64,000 nucleotides of DNA from an uncultured Bacteroidales bacterium (lineage in GTDB: Bacteria > Bacteroidota > Bacteroidia > Bacteroidales > UBA932), in assembly GCA_946403855.1 (NCBI GenBank), contig CAMJBH010000001.1:149077-213076 (forward strand), in the 5' to 3' direction. The stretch's first letter is position 1, and each line of letters opens with the position of its first letter. Shown here piece after piece: positions 17,839-26,288 of the stretch. The notes beneath the pieces were generated by a model. That model saw only the letters and a program-made list of their open reading frames with translations, was not told the DNA's origin and did not search any database. The position numbers and the translations under genes were made by a program.

Positions 17839-19551
17839 ATGAAAAAGTTTTTCTTCTTTCTGCTATTGTGCACGATTCTTGTTCCGGCAAGCGCCGCTAA
17901 ACAGCATCTGCCCAAGGGCACAACAATATGGGGACAAGTTATCAGAGACGGCGTTCCCATGGCCGGAGTGGTCATTTCCGACGGCGTGGAACTCACCACT
18001 ACCGACAAAAAGGGGTTCTACTATCTTAAATCCGAGAAAAAAGAGGGCAGCGTATTTGTCAGCATCCCCTCCTGCACGGAAGTGGAGACAATAAACGGCA
18101 TGCCGAAGTTCTGGCAGAGACTTTCGGAACCGGCCGCCAGCCCCGAAAGGCACGACTTCACACTGAAGAGCGTTGACAATACCAACTACACGCTCATTGC
18201 AGTGTCCGACCTCCATCTGGCCGGAGTATTCGACGACTTCATCCAGTTCCGCCAGATATTCATGCCCCGTTTCATGGAAGAATACGACAAGGCCAAGGCA
18301 AAAGGCCCTGTTTATTGCATCAACGGCGGCGACAGCACCTACGACCGTTACTGGTACGAATACGGCTTCCCCATCGAGGAGTTTCCAAAGGTGTTGGCAG
18401 ACAATAATTTCCCGGTGCCCATGTTCCACGTGATGGGTAATCACGACAACGACGGCGGCATCCCGCGCGAAGGCGACCACGATTTTACTGCTGCAGAACG
18501 CTACCGCCGCACCATGGGGCCCACACACTATTCTTTCAATCTCGGAAACCACCATTACGTAGTTCTCGACAATGTGGTGTACCTCAACAGCAAAGGGCGC
18601 ATCGACACCTACGAGGGCATAACCGGCAAGCGCGACCACGAGCACTACTTCACCAAGGAACAGCTGGACTGGCTGGTAAAAGACCTAGCCACGGTCAAGG
18701 ACAAGACCGCACCGCTGTTCGTGAGCTTCCATGTGCCTACCATGCGTTACAAGGGAGGTCTCACCGGCAAGCCCATCGAGAGCCGTTTCAAGAAGGAAGG
18801 AGCAGATCCTGACGAACTCCTGCGCGAATTCACCGCACTGTTCAGAGGTTTCTCCGAGGTTCATTTCATCTCCGGCCACGCACATCAGAACCTGCCGTGC
18901 AAAGGATCTGACGACACGTCCAAATTCCCCGACATTGCCAATATCTTCGAGCACAACATTTCGGGTGCCTGCGGCTGCTGGTGGCAGACTCACGCCCACA
19001 GCGGCCTGTCGCTTGGACCTGACGGAGCCCCTGCAGGTTTCGAAGTGTTCCCTGTAAACGGAAACAATGTGGAATGGTACTTCGTGTCCAACGACGACGG
19101 CGCCGAAAAGCAGTTCCGGGTGTTCGACATGAACTCTGTACGCGAGTACTACCGAAGCGACTACGCACTCAGGACCATGATGCGGCACTACCCCAACCGC
19201 ATCGACTATTCCAATATCGAAGACAACATGCTGCTGATAGGAGTATGGGCATGGCAGAGCGACTGGACGCTGAGCGTCTCAGAAAACGGAGTGGAACTGC
19301 CTGTGGAGCACCGCAAGAGCGAAAATCCACAGTTCACGCTGGACTACCATCTACCCAAGGCATCATGGGACGACAACGGCAAGGCCCGCTGGCCTGCAAA
19401 ATATGACAATGCAGCCCTGCACCCCAACTACTTCTGGGCTAAAGCCAGTTCGCCTGAGTCAACTATCATCGTAAAGGTTACCGACAGTTTCGGCCGGCAG
19501 TACACCGAGGTCGTGGAACGTCCCAAGGCATTCGGGAAGTTAATGCGCTAA
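17839..19551 (+). CDS. Secreted calcineurin-like metallophosphoesterase
   Basis: 570 residues with a cleavable signal peptide (MKKFFFFLLLCTILVPASAA). The N-terminal beta-sandwich (about 28-110, TIWGQVIRDGVPMAGVVISD) matches the regulatory-like domain of this Bacteroidota subfamily. The phosphoesterase core shows VSDLHLAG, NGGDSTYD, GNHDND, SFHVPTM and SGHAHQNL, which supply the metal ligands. A C-terminal beta domain follows. It is a paralogue of 3202-4914 but has no lipobox, so it should be free in the periplasm. It lies 6 nt upstream of a sodium/solute symporter gene and is probably co-transcribed with it, so it may release a phosphorylated or diester ligand before uptake. Confidence 0.88.
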   Translation: MKKFFFFLLLCTILVPASAAKQHLPKGTTIWGQVIRDGVPMAGVVISDGVELTTTDKKGFYYLKSEKKEGSVFVSIPSCTEVETINGMPKFWQRLSEPAASPERHDFTLKSVDNTNYTLIAVSDLHLAGVFDDFIQFRQIFMPRFMEEYDKAKAKGPVYCINGGDSTYDRYWYEYGFPIEEFPKVLADNNFPVPMFHVMGNHDNDGGIPREGDHDFTAAERYRRTMGPTHYSFNLGNHHYVVLDNVVYLNSKGRIDTYEGITGKRDHEHYFTKEQLDWLVKDLATVKDKTAPLFVSFHVPTMRYKGGLTGKPIESRFKKEGADPDELLREFTALFRGFSEVHFISGHAHQNLPCKGSDDTSKFPDIANIFEHNISGACGCWWQTHAHSGLSLGPDGAPAGFEVFPVNGNNVEWYFVSNDDGAEKQFRVFDMNSVREYYRSDYALRTMMRHYPNRIDYSNIEDNMLLIGVWAWQSDWTLSVSENGVELPVEHRKSENPQFTLDYHLPKASWDDNGKARWPAKYDNAALHPNYFWAKASSPESTIIVKVTDSFGRQYTEVVERPKAFGKLMR

Positions 19552-19557
19552 AGACAC

Positions 19558-21321
19558 ATGGGGACTCTTGACCTGGTAGTACTTTTGCTGTATTTTGCCG
19601 GCCTGGTGGCGGTGAGCTTGATGCTCGGAAGAAGCATCAAGAATTCGGAAGACATGTTCATCGCCGGGCGCAACTCATCGTGGTGGCTGTCCGGCGTGTC
19701 ATCATACATGACTATTTTCTCCGCCAGCACCTTCGTGGTCTGGGGCGGCGTGGCCTACAAGTCCGGGCTCACAGCAGTCATGGTCGCCATCATGCTGGGC
19801 TTTTCGTCGCTCATCGTAAGCCGCTGGATTGCAGGACGTTGGCGCCGCCTGTCAATAAAATCGCCCGGAGAGTATCTGACCATACGCTTCGGACATGGCA
19901 CGCTCAGGTTCTACACCGTGGCGGGTATTGTGGGCCGCGGCATCCATACGGCCGTCGCCTTATACGCCGTGGCCGTGATCACCTGCGCCTTGATCCAGGT
20001 GCCCGAAGGGAGCATTTTCGCATCTACCGGCATGCCGGGCGATTCGGCGCCGGGGGGCCTAAGCATATGGTGGGCGCTGGCGGCACTGGGCAGCATCACC
20101 CTGCTCTACACCATCGCAGGCGGCTTCCCTGCCGTCCTCATGACCGACTTCATACAGTTCGGAGTGCTGCTCGCGGTAGTGGTTTTCATGGTGCCGCTGT
20201 CCCTCCATGCCGCCGGCGGCGCGGAAGCTTTCCTACAGAAGGCAGGTGACATTCCCGGCTTCTTCTCCCCAACTTCCCCCACATACAGCTGGATATGGCT
20301 TGTGTTGTGGATGTGCCTGCATGTGGCAATGATAGGCGGCGACTGGCCCTTCGTACAGCGTTACATCAGCGTGCCCACCGTATCTGACGCCCGCAAAAGC
20401 ACTGCGCTCATAGGTGTGCTGTATCTGCTTACCCCGCTCATCTGGTACCTGCCCACCATGGCGTACCGTACCATTGAGCCCGGTCCAGGGATGGATGTAG
20501 ATCCGGCAGCAATGACACGCCTCGGAGAAAGCGCCTACGTGAACATGAGCAAGATGGTGCTGATGACGGGCATGGTGGGAATGATGCTGGCGGCGATGCT
20601 TTCGGCCACCCTGAGCAATGTGTCCGGCACTCTGAACGTATATGCAAATGTGTACACCTACGAAATCTGGGGAAGCCGCCACAAGGGGGCAACGGAGAAG
20701 CAGCGCATTCGCGCGGGACGCCTCTTCACACTTGTCTTTGGTCTGATTATCATCGGTATAGCCATGCTCGTACCGCTTGCCGGCGGTGCTGAAAAGGTGG
20801 TGGTGATGGTCATTACCATGGTGCTCTGCCCGCTGTACATTCCATCCATCTGGGGTCTTTTCAGCAAGCGCCTGAGCGGTGGACGGCTGGTGCTCGCCAT
20901 GTTTGTTTCATGGGCGCTGGGATTCACTGCCCGGTTCAGCATTCCCGAATCCGTGATGAGCCCCAGCCTGATTGAGTCGGTGTCCGGCTGCGTGATTCCA
21001 GTGCTGATCCTGGCCATAATGGAGCTTTGGTGCAAGGCGCACGGGATCGACTCGCGCGGGTACGAGGCTCTGGAGGCCCACATAGGCCCTAAGGCCGAGC
21101 AGGAACCGGGCCCGGAGGTCAAGGCGGCCACAAGGCAGTATTCAGATCTGGCCATGAAGTGCTTCCTGTCCACTCTCGGAGCCATTGCCCTGCTACTTTG
21201 CGGCCTGCTAATCGCGGGCGATACCAAAGTATTGGCAGTCAAGGGCATAGTCATTGCTTTCATTGCGGCAATCGCATTGTTTATAACAGGATATATAGTT
21301 TTCAGAATCAAACGAAAATGA
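19558..21321 (+). CDS. Sodium:solute symporter (SSS family)
   Basis: 587 residues with about 14 hydrophobic helices. The N-terminus (LDLVVLLLYFAGLVAVSLML, then SEDMFIAGRNSSWW) and the region ASTFVVWGGVAYKSG are characteristic of SSS transporters, which couple Na+ entry to uptake of sugars, sialic acid, amino acids or myo-inositol. The central part (MVLMTGMVGMMLAAMLSATLS) is the conserved TM8-like helix. The gene follows the phosphoesterase by 6 nt and its stop overlaps the start of the next gene (ATGA), so the three genes form an operon. The substrate is unassigned; a sugar is likely given the neighbouring GH31 gene. Confidence 0.88.
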   Translation: MGTLDLVVLLLYFAGLVAVSLMLGRSIKNSEDMFIAGRNSSWWLSGVSSYMTIFSASTFVVWGGVAYKSGLTAVMVAIMLGFSSLIVSRWIAGRWRRLSIKSPGEYLTIRFGHGTLRFYTVAGIVGRGIHTAVALYAVAVITCALIQVPEGSIFASTGMPGDSAPGGLSIWWALAALGSITLLYTIAGGFPAVLMTDFIQFGVLLAVVVFMVPLSLHAAGGAEAFLQKAGDIPGFFSPTSPTYSWIWLVLWMCLHVAMIGGDWPFVQRYISVPTVSDARKSTALIGVLYLLTPLIWYLPTMAYRTIEPGPGMDVDPAAMTRLGESAYVNMSKMVLMTGMVGMMLAAMLSATLSNVSGTLNVYANVYTYEIWGSRHKGATEKQRIRAGRLFTLVFGLIIIGIAMLVPLAGGAEKVVVMVITMVLCPLYIPSIWGLFSKRLSGGRLVLAMFVSWALGFTARFSIPESVMSPSLIESVSGCVIPVLILAIMELWCKAHGIDSRGYEALEAHIGPKAEQEPGPEVKAATRQYSDLAMKCFLSTLGAIALLLCGLLIAGDTKVLAVKGIVIAFIAAIALFITGYIVFRIKRK

Positions 21322-22271
21322 AACGAGTCTTTTTAGCTGCCTTTATGCTCTGTTTTGGCCTGGCGGCAGCGGCGCAGAGCTTCGGCGGACTTCAGATGGA
21401 GCCCGATTGTTCGGAGTTTATTGTCAAGAAGGGCCGCGGACGCGCCCAGCAGGGCATGGAGATCTACAAGCGTTATATTTTCTCGCTGGAAGATGGCGGA
21501 CACGTAAACGTCTATGACTTCAAGAAGGCGGGCGGCGTGCCCATCGCAGGATTCGAACTGGGCTCGGCGTGCAAGGACAACCATGCCAACAATGCCGAAT
21601 TCGGCATAGAGAAAAAACGCGGAGCGTCTTTCCCCCTGCTCTATGTGTCGGTGGGAAAGGTTGGATGCGACATCGAATGGACATGTTTTGTGGAAAGCAT
21701 AAAGCGCTGCGGCAAGAAGTTCACAAGCGAACTGGTGCAGAAAATCACCCTGGACGTCAGCGGATTTGCCGCCAAGGGCTACGAGCCGATTTTCGGCAGC
21801 CCAAGCTGGCTGATAGACCGGGAGCGCAAGTCTCTCTGGGTGTTCTCCGCCCACCAAAGGACCATACGTAGCGTAACCCTGCGGGCCGAAGACAATTTCT
21901 ACATTGCCTACAGATTCCGCATTCCCTCGCTCTCCGAGGGCCCGGAGGTCGTGCTCACCGTGGATGACCTTCTGCAGCAGGTGATTTTCCCGTATGAGAC
22001 ATGGTTCACCCAGTCCGGATGCATGCAGGACGGCAAGATATTCTACTGCTTCGGGGTAGGAGAAATCGACCCTGAGGGACGCCCGTCCCGAATCAGGGTT
22101 TACGACACCGACAGCGGCACCATAGTCGCCAAATATGACCTCAACGCCGAAATACCTCTGGAGATGGAAGATCTGGTGATCCGTGACGGCTGGATTTACG
22201 TCAACACCAATTCCAGCCCCAAGCGCGGCCAGGGCGACCCTATCATCTACAAACTTTCTATGCCGAAGTAG
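21318..22271 (+). CDS. Secreted protein of unknown function
   Basis: 317 residues starting at ATG 21318, which overlaps the symporter stop as ATGA; this coupling decides the start. A signal peptide (MKRVFLAAFMLCFGLAAAAQ) is clear. The rest is beta-rich with recurring strand-turn patterns (GDPIIYKLSMPK, RIRVYDTDSGTIVAKYDL) suggestive of a beta-propeller, but I do not recognise a family. Tight coupling to the Na+ symporter suggests a periplasmic binding or processing role for the transported compound. The tRNA-Glu promoter begins 10 nt after its stop. Confidence 0.7.
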   Translation: MKRVFLAAFMLCFGLAAAAQSFGGLQMEPDCSEFIVKKGRGRAQQGMEIYKRYIFSLEDGGHVNVYDFKKAGGVPIAGFELGSACKDNHANNAEFGIEKKRGASFPLLYVSVGKVGCDIEWTCFVESIKRCGKKFTSELVQKITLDVSGFAAKGYEPIFGSPSWLIDRERKSLWVFSAHQRTIRSVTLRAEDNFYIAYRFRIPSLSEGPEVVLTVDDLLQQVIFPYETWFTQSGCMQDGKIFYCFGVGEIDPEGRPSRIRVYDTDSGTIVAKYDLNAEIPLEMEDLVIRDGWIYVNTNSSPKRGQGDPIIYKLSMPK

Positions 22272-22280
22272 AAAAAATAG

Positions 22281-22312
22281 TTTGGTAGTCTCAAAATTAA
22301 TTTATACCTTTG
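22281..22312 (+). promoter_or_regulatory. Promoter for tRNA-Glu and rpsT
   Basis: TTTG at 22281-22284, 20 nt, TACCTTTG at 22305-22312: a textbook Bacteroidota promoter, 37 nt before the tRNA. Confidence 0.75.
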
Positions 22313-22349
22313 CAGTCCCTATTCCGTAGTGCGGATTGGGGTTGTGTCT

Positions 22350-22421
22350 GGTGGGTTCGTATAACGGCTAGTACTCAAGATTTTCATTCTTGCAATAGGA
22401 GTTCGATTCTCCTACCCACTA
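22350..22421 (+). tRNA. tRNA-Glu (TTC)
   Basis: A 72-nt cloverleaf with acceptor GGTGGGT/ACCCACT, anticodon stem CAAGA/TCTTG around TTC, T-loop GTTCGATTC and discriminator A. CCA is encoded at 22422-22424. It lies 19 nt before rpsT and is probably co-transcribed with it. Confidence 0.95.
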
Positions 22422-22443
22422 CCAAATATTAAAAATAAAGACA

Positions 22444-22698
22444 ATGGCAAATACAGCATCCGCTAAGAAGGCCGATCGCCAAAGCGAAAGGCACCGCCTG
22501 CATAATAGGTATTATGCTCGCACCACACGTAACGCAATTCGCGATATTCGCAACACTACAGACAAGGCTGAGGCCGAAAAGAATGCCCCCAAGGTGTATG
22601 CAATGATCGACAAGCTCGCAAAGATCGGAGTCATCCACAAGAACAAGGCTTCCAATCTCAAGAGCGGAATTCAGGTTTACATCAACAAACTTTCATAG
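22444..22698 (+). CDS. rpsT: 30S ribosomal protein S20
   Basis: 84 residues, Lys/Arg/Ala-rich and helical (MANTASAKKADRQSERHRLH, ending SNLKSGIQVYINKLS), the normal length and pattern for bS20, which binds 16S rRNA early in 30S assembly. It follows tRNA-Glu closely and is followed by a strong terminator, so it appears to share the tRNA promoter. No other open frame competes here. Confidence 0.96.
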   Translation: MANTASAKKADRQSERHRLHNRYYARTTRNAIRDIRNTTDKAEAEKNAPKVYAMIDKLAKIGVIHKNKASNLKSGIQVYINKLS

Positions 22699-22704
22699 TT
22701 CCCG

Positions 22705-22734
22705 AAGACGCGTTCCCGACGCGTCTTATTTTTC
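22705..22734 (+). terminator. Terminator after rpsT
   Basis: A 9-bp perfect stem (22705-22713 with 22719-22727), a 5-nt loop, then ATTTTTC. Confidence 0.9.
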
Positions 22735-22743
22735 TGACGAAGA

Positions 22744-22817
22744 CGGGATGTAGCGCAGTTGGCTAGCGCACCACGTTCGGGACGTGGGGGTCGTCCGTTC
22801 GAGTCGGATCATCCCGA
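22744..22817 (+). tRNA. tRNA-Pro (CGG)
   Basis: A 74-nt cloverleaf with acceptor CGGGATG/CATCCCG, anticodon stem CCACG/CGTGG enclosing TTCGGGA with anticodon CGG, T-loop GTTCGAGTC and discriminator A. Only CA of CCA is encoded. Its 3' strand is part of a 22-bp palindrome that continues into the terminator. Confidence 0.94.
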
Positions 22818-22858
22818 CAGAAAAAGCTCCAGGTGACTGGAGCTTTTTCTGTCGGGAT
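22811..22858 (+). terminator. Palindromic terminator overlapping the tRNA-Pro 3' end
   Basis: A perfect 22-bp stem (22811-22832 with 22837-22858) with a GTGA loop. The left arm begins inside the acceptor stem of tRNA-Pro; the right arm contains TTTTT and ends with CGGGAT, the first six bases of the tRNA. Confidence 0.85.
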
Positions 22859-22882
22859 AATCGACTATCCCCCTGCTCCCCC

Positions 22883-22999
22883 AGGGGACTGGAGCTTTTT
22901 TCCGCTGCCCCCGGCAGCATTTCACCCTGCTTTTTGACGCCGGAGGCTCTTTTCCGCTGCCCCCGGCAGCATTTCACCATGCTTTTTGACGCCGGAGGC
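22883..22999. repeat. 52-nt direct repeats
   Basis: Two copies of a 50-nt block (22898-22947 and 22950-22999), identical at 49 positions and set 52 nt apart. Each contains the dyad GCTGCCCCCGGCAGC. Just upstream, AGGxGACTGGAGCTTTTT at 22831 and 22883 is also repeated at exactly 52 nt, so the array spans about three degenerate units. Confidence 0.9.
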
Positions 23000-23038
23000 A
23001 ACAACGGGTACGGAAATAATGACTATCTTTACGGCTGT

Positions 23039-24886
23039 ATGAAAAGAATCAACTCTACCATAGCCATAGCGGCGCTGCTACTCATCTCCATGACTGTCTG
23101 GGCGCAGGACCTCAAGCCCGCCAAGGACAAGGCCACCAAACTTTTTGGTTATCAAGATAAAAGCAAAAACTGGGTCATAGAACCCACATTCAACGCCGCG
23201 AAGCGCTTCATAGGTGGCTTTGCCATCGTGGAACAAAACGGGCGCAAAGGCCTCATCGACACCGAGGGCGCCTGGGTCTTGAAGCCGGAATACGACGATA
23301 TAGATAAATTCGACAAGGCAGGCCTGTGCGAAGTCATGCGCAAAGACGGCAAGACCAAGCTGCGCGGCGTCGCCAACACCAGCGGAGAGCTTGTAATCCC
23401 CGTAGAATGCCTCGCTGTGAATATCAACCGTTCCGAGAGCCTGATCACGGCGCAGCGCTACGTAGAAGTGCCCAGAATAGGGAACAAGCCCATGTGGGGA
23501 GTGTACGACTTTGAAGGAAACGAGATATTCGCCCCGGCATTTTCTTCTTCCCCATCGTTCCGCAACGGCAAAGGCATTGCTAAATCGGCCTACGACGGCC
23601 TTATGGGAATCATAGGGAACGACGGACAGACGCTGTTGCCCTTCGAGAATCTCGCCGTTTCCTACTCTGGAGGCGGGTTCAACGTGCTGACCTCCGAATT
23701 TGTGGCCTGCTACTACGACTCCCGGATGTTCAAGAATTCCGAATTCGCATATCCAGGCTACGTTGCCCCGTACGACCCGGCCTCAGACCCGGTACGTCTT
23801 GCCGCCTGGGGGAACGGGGTCATTGGCATGCGCCTGCACCGCAACACCCTAAAAGCCATAAATATAGGTCAGGACAGCAGAGGCCGCAGCGCCTTGTGCA
23901 GCGACCTGCGCCTGGACTGGAACTACGGCCGCTTCGTGCGTCTGGAACCTTGCCGTGACCAGGAAGACAGACCTGGCGCCATGCTGAACCCTGAGGACGG
24001 GCTGTTCTACACAGTTAAAGCAATCTTGTACGAAGCCGACGGGCGCTTCGTCGAAGAAGTGTCGCGCTGGGGCTGGCTGGAGGCAGAGTGTGCCGACGGC
24101 ATCATCTACAACGCAGAAGGCGCAGAAACCTGGATCGCGATGAAAGACATCAACTGCTCCGCCAGGCCGTCGTTCTCCATTCAGCTAACAGGATACCGCC
24201 AGATAGACCACAGCGACGTGCTCGGTGGCCTGGGACTGCACAGCTACGACATTAGCCGCATGCTCGACCCCGGCTACGCAGCAAGGCGCTGCAGCGAAAT
24301 ACGTCAGGCCGAGAACGTGGGTATCAGCTCATATCTGCCTCGCCCCGCCCCGGACCTCAAAAATATCCGCATAATAGACAACGCCATGCGTCTGCCGTTA
24401 TTCAGACATCACTTCGGCATGGGCGAAGTCGTAAACTGCAAGGTAAAGGCTTCGGAGAACGGTGCCGACCTGGAGCTTTCCGACCGTCTGATACTGCCGT
24501 TCGAAGACTCTTTCTCGGACACCGGCTTCTCCATGAAGGGTGAAGAGGAGATTTACTGGGGGCCCAACAACGCCCGCACCGTCATGCTGAGCCTTGAGCC
24601 AGCAGAAGGCGGAAAGAATGCCCCCGGCACAAGCGACGATGTGTTCGGGAGCGAGCGCAACTTTGTGATAGTGATTGCATTATACGAAGAGGACGGCAGC
24701 TACCTGCGCACCCTTGGAGTCGTTCCATACGTAGATTATGCGTCAAGCGATGCCCTCGTATTCGACAGGCTCGGAATAGCTCTTGTGAACAGACCCGGCC
24801 AGAGAAGCATAAGGAACATCCCCGCCGTGCCTGCCAACCTTTCGGCGCTAAAGAACCTGACGCCCGACTTCCGTCACAGGCGCTAG
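23039..24886 (+). CDS. Secreted WG-repeat protein
   Basis: 615 residues from ATG 23039 (MKRINSTIAIAALLLISMTV), which begins a clear signal peptide ending in VWAQ; a longer open frame runs back into the 52-nt repeats and is rejected. Residues 30-190 carry WG-type repeats (KNWVIEPTFNAAKRFIGGFA, RKGLIDTEGAWVLKPEYDD, MWGVYDFEGNEIFAPAF, LMGIIGNDGQTLLPFENLA). The C-terminal 400 residues are not recognised and contain a Tyr/Asp/Arg-rich region. WG proteins are envelope proteins of unknown role in Bacteroidota. The stop lies 2 nt from the convergent miaB stop. A TATCTTTA element 14 nt upstream may be a weak promoter. Confidence 0.8.
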   Translation: MKRINSTIAIAALLLISMTVWAQDLKPAKDKATKLFGYQDKSKNWVIEPTFNAAKRFIGGFAIVEQNGRKGLIDTEGAWVLKPEYDDIDKFDKAGLCEVMRKDGKTKLRGVANTSGELVIPVECLAVNINRSESLITAQRYVEVPRIGNKPMWGVYDFEGNEIFAPAFSSSPSFRNGKGIAKSAYDGLMGIIGNDGQTLLPFENLAVSYSGGGFNVLTSEFVACYYDSRMFKNSEFAYPGYVAPYDPASDPVRLAAWGNGVIGMRLHRNTLKAINIGQDSRGRSALCSDLRLDWNYGRFVRLEPCRDQEDRPGAMLNPEDGLFYTVKAILYEADGRFVEEVSRWGWLEAECADGIIYNAEGAETWIAMKDINCSARPSFSIQLTGYRQIDHSDVLGGLGLHSYDISRMLDPGYAARRCSEIRQAENVGISSYLPRPAPDLKNIRIIDNAMRLPLFRHHFGMGEVVNCKVKASENGADLELSDRLILPFEDSFSDTGFSMKGEEEIYWGPNNARTVMLSLEPAEGGKNAPGTSDDVFGSERNFVIVIALYEEDGSYLRTLGVVPYVDYASSDALVFDRLGIALVNRPGQRSIRNIPAVPANLSALKNLTPDFRHRR

Positions 24887-24888
24887 AG

Positions 24889-26199
24889 TCAGGGAACCAG
24901 ACGGCAGAAAAGCGTAGCCTGGGTGCAATCCAGCACCTCGACTTGCACGAAATCACCCGCCTTGTGGGCGGTGTCGGGCCATATGCACATCTTGCTGTTG
25001 CCGGCGCGGCCGCAAAGCTCTTCCGGATTACGTTTGGAAGGGCCTTCCACCAAAACCGTGAACACTTTTCCCACATCTTTGCGGTTGCTTTCCAGCGACA
25101 GGCGGTTCTGGAGGGCGATAATCTCTTCCAGGCGGCGGTTCTTCACTTCCTGCGGCACATCGTCGGGATATTTGCGCGCCGCCAGAGTGCCCGGACGTTC
25201 GGAATAATAGAACATGTAGGCGGCGTCGAAGCCAACTTCTTCGAAGAGGCTCAGGGTATCGCGGTGGTCTTCCTCTGTTTCTGAGCAGAATCCAGCAATG
25301 ACATCGGTAGATATGGCACAGTCCGGCATGTATCTGCGGATTGCGGCAACACGGTCGAGATACCACTCCCTGGTATAGCGCCGGCGCATTTTCTCGAGCA
25401 TACGGTCGGAACCCGACTGAACTGGTAGATGGATATGATGGCAGATATTGTCGTGAGAAGCCATGACCTGCAGCACTTCGTCGGAAATATCCTGCGGATT
25501 GGACGTCGAAAAGCGCACCCGCATTCCGGGGCAGGCTTCGGCGACCATCTTCAGAAGACCGGCGAAATTGCAATCCTGATAATTGTACGAATCGACATTC
25601 TGTCCCAGCAGGGTCACTTCTTTATAGCCGCCGGCAGCGCACTCGCATGCTTCCCGGACTATGGAATGATAGTCCCTGCTGCGTTCTGCTCCGCGCGTAT
25701 AAGGCACTACACAGTAAGAACATACGTTATTGCATCCCCTCATGATGGAAATAAACGCAGACACACCGTTGCGGTCGAGGCGCACCGGCTTGATGTCGGC
25801 ATAGGTCTCCTCTCGCGAGAGTTCCACATTGACCTGGGGCATGCCGGGACCGGCGTTCTGTATGAGCAACGGGAGGGAGCGGTAGGCGTCGGGACCGGCC
25901 ACGATGTCCACTTTGCCGGTATCGGTCAGTTGCTCTTTGAGGCGTTCCGCCATGCAGCCGAGTATGCCCACAAGCACTCCCGGCCGCTGGCGCTTCTGCT
26001 GCCAGAACACCTCGATACGGCCCAGGATACGCTGCTCGGCATTGTCGCGCACGGAGCAGGTATTGGCCATGATGATGTCGGCCTCGGACATATCTTCGGT
26101 GCGTTCGTAACCGTGCTTTCCAAGCAGGGAGAATATGACTTCGGTGTCAGCTACATTCATCTGACAACCGTAGGTCTCTATATATACTTTCTTCTTCAT
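24889..26199 (-). CDS. miaB: tRNA-2-methylthio-N6-dimethylallyladenosine synthase
   Basis: 436 residues from ATG 26199 (MKKKVYIETYGCQMN), the standard MiaB start; the longer frame upstream reads into a hairpin. The N-terminal domain holds the three auxiliary-cluster cysteines (YGCQMN, ANTCSV, LGCMAE). The radical-SAM motif is CNNVCSYC near residue 155. A C-terminal TRAM domain (VLVEGPSKRNPEELCGRAGN) binds tRNA. The enzyme adds a methylthio group to i6A37 in tRNAs reading UNN codons, using two 4Fe-4S clusters and S-adenosylmethionine in the cytoplasm. A 25-bp hairpin lies 14 nt before the start and may influence translation. Confidence 0.95.
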   Translation of the reverse strand: MKKKVYIETYGCQMNVADTEVIFSLLGKHGYERTEDMSEADIIMANTCSVRDNAEQRILGRIEVFWQQKRQRPGVLVGILGCMAERLKEQLTDTGKVDIVAGPDAYRSLPLLIQNAGPGMPQVNVELSREETYADIKPVRLDRNGVSAFISIMRGCNNVCSYCVVPYTRGAERSRDYHSIVREACECAAGGYKEVTLLGQNVDSYNYQDCNFAGLLKMVAEACPGMRVRFSTSNPQDISDEVLQVMASHDNICHHIHLPVQSGSDRMLEKMRRRYTREWYLDRVAAIRRYMPDCAISTDVIAGFCSETEEDHRDTLSLFEEVGFDAAYMFYYSERPGTLAARKYPDDVPQEVKNRRLEEIIALQNRLSLESNRKDVGKVFTVLVEGPSKRNPEELCGRAGNSKMCIWPDTAHKAGDFVQVEVLDCTQATLFCRLVP

Positions 26200-26212
26200 C
26201 GATTTTTTCAGC

Positions 26213-26279
26213 CGGCCGGCAGTGTGCCCCGAGCCCCATAAAACTTGGGTAAAAGGGGCTCGGGGCACACTGCCGGCCG
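26213..26279. repeat. 25-bp perfect intergenic hairpin
   Basis: Arms 26213-26237 and 26255-26279 are exact reverse complements; the loop is 17 nt. It separates the M23 peptidase stop (26289) from the miaB start (26199). No T-run follows on either strand. Confidence 0.95.
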
Positions 26280-26288
26280 ACCTGACAA

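Noticed and set aside
22744..22999. Integrated element at tRNA-Pro
   Set aside because: There is no integrase, no second copy of the tRNA 3' end in direct orientation and no foreign genes downstream, only the palindrome and short repeats.
22784..23038. N-terminal extension of the WG-repeat protein
   Set aside because: It would read through tRNA-Pro, its terminator and the 52-nt repeats; the signal peptide begins at ATG 23039.
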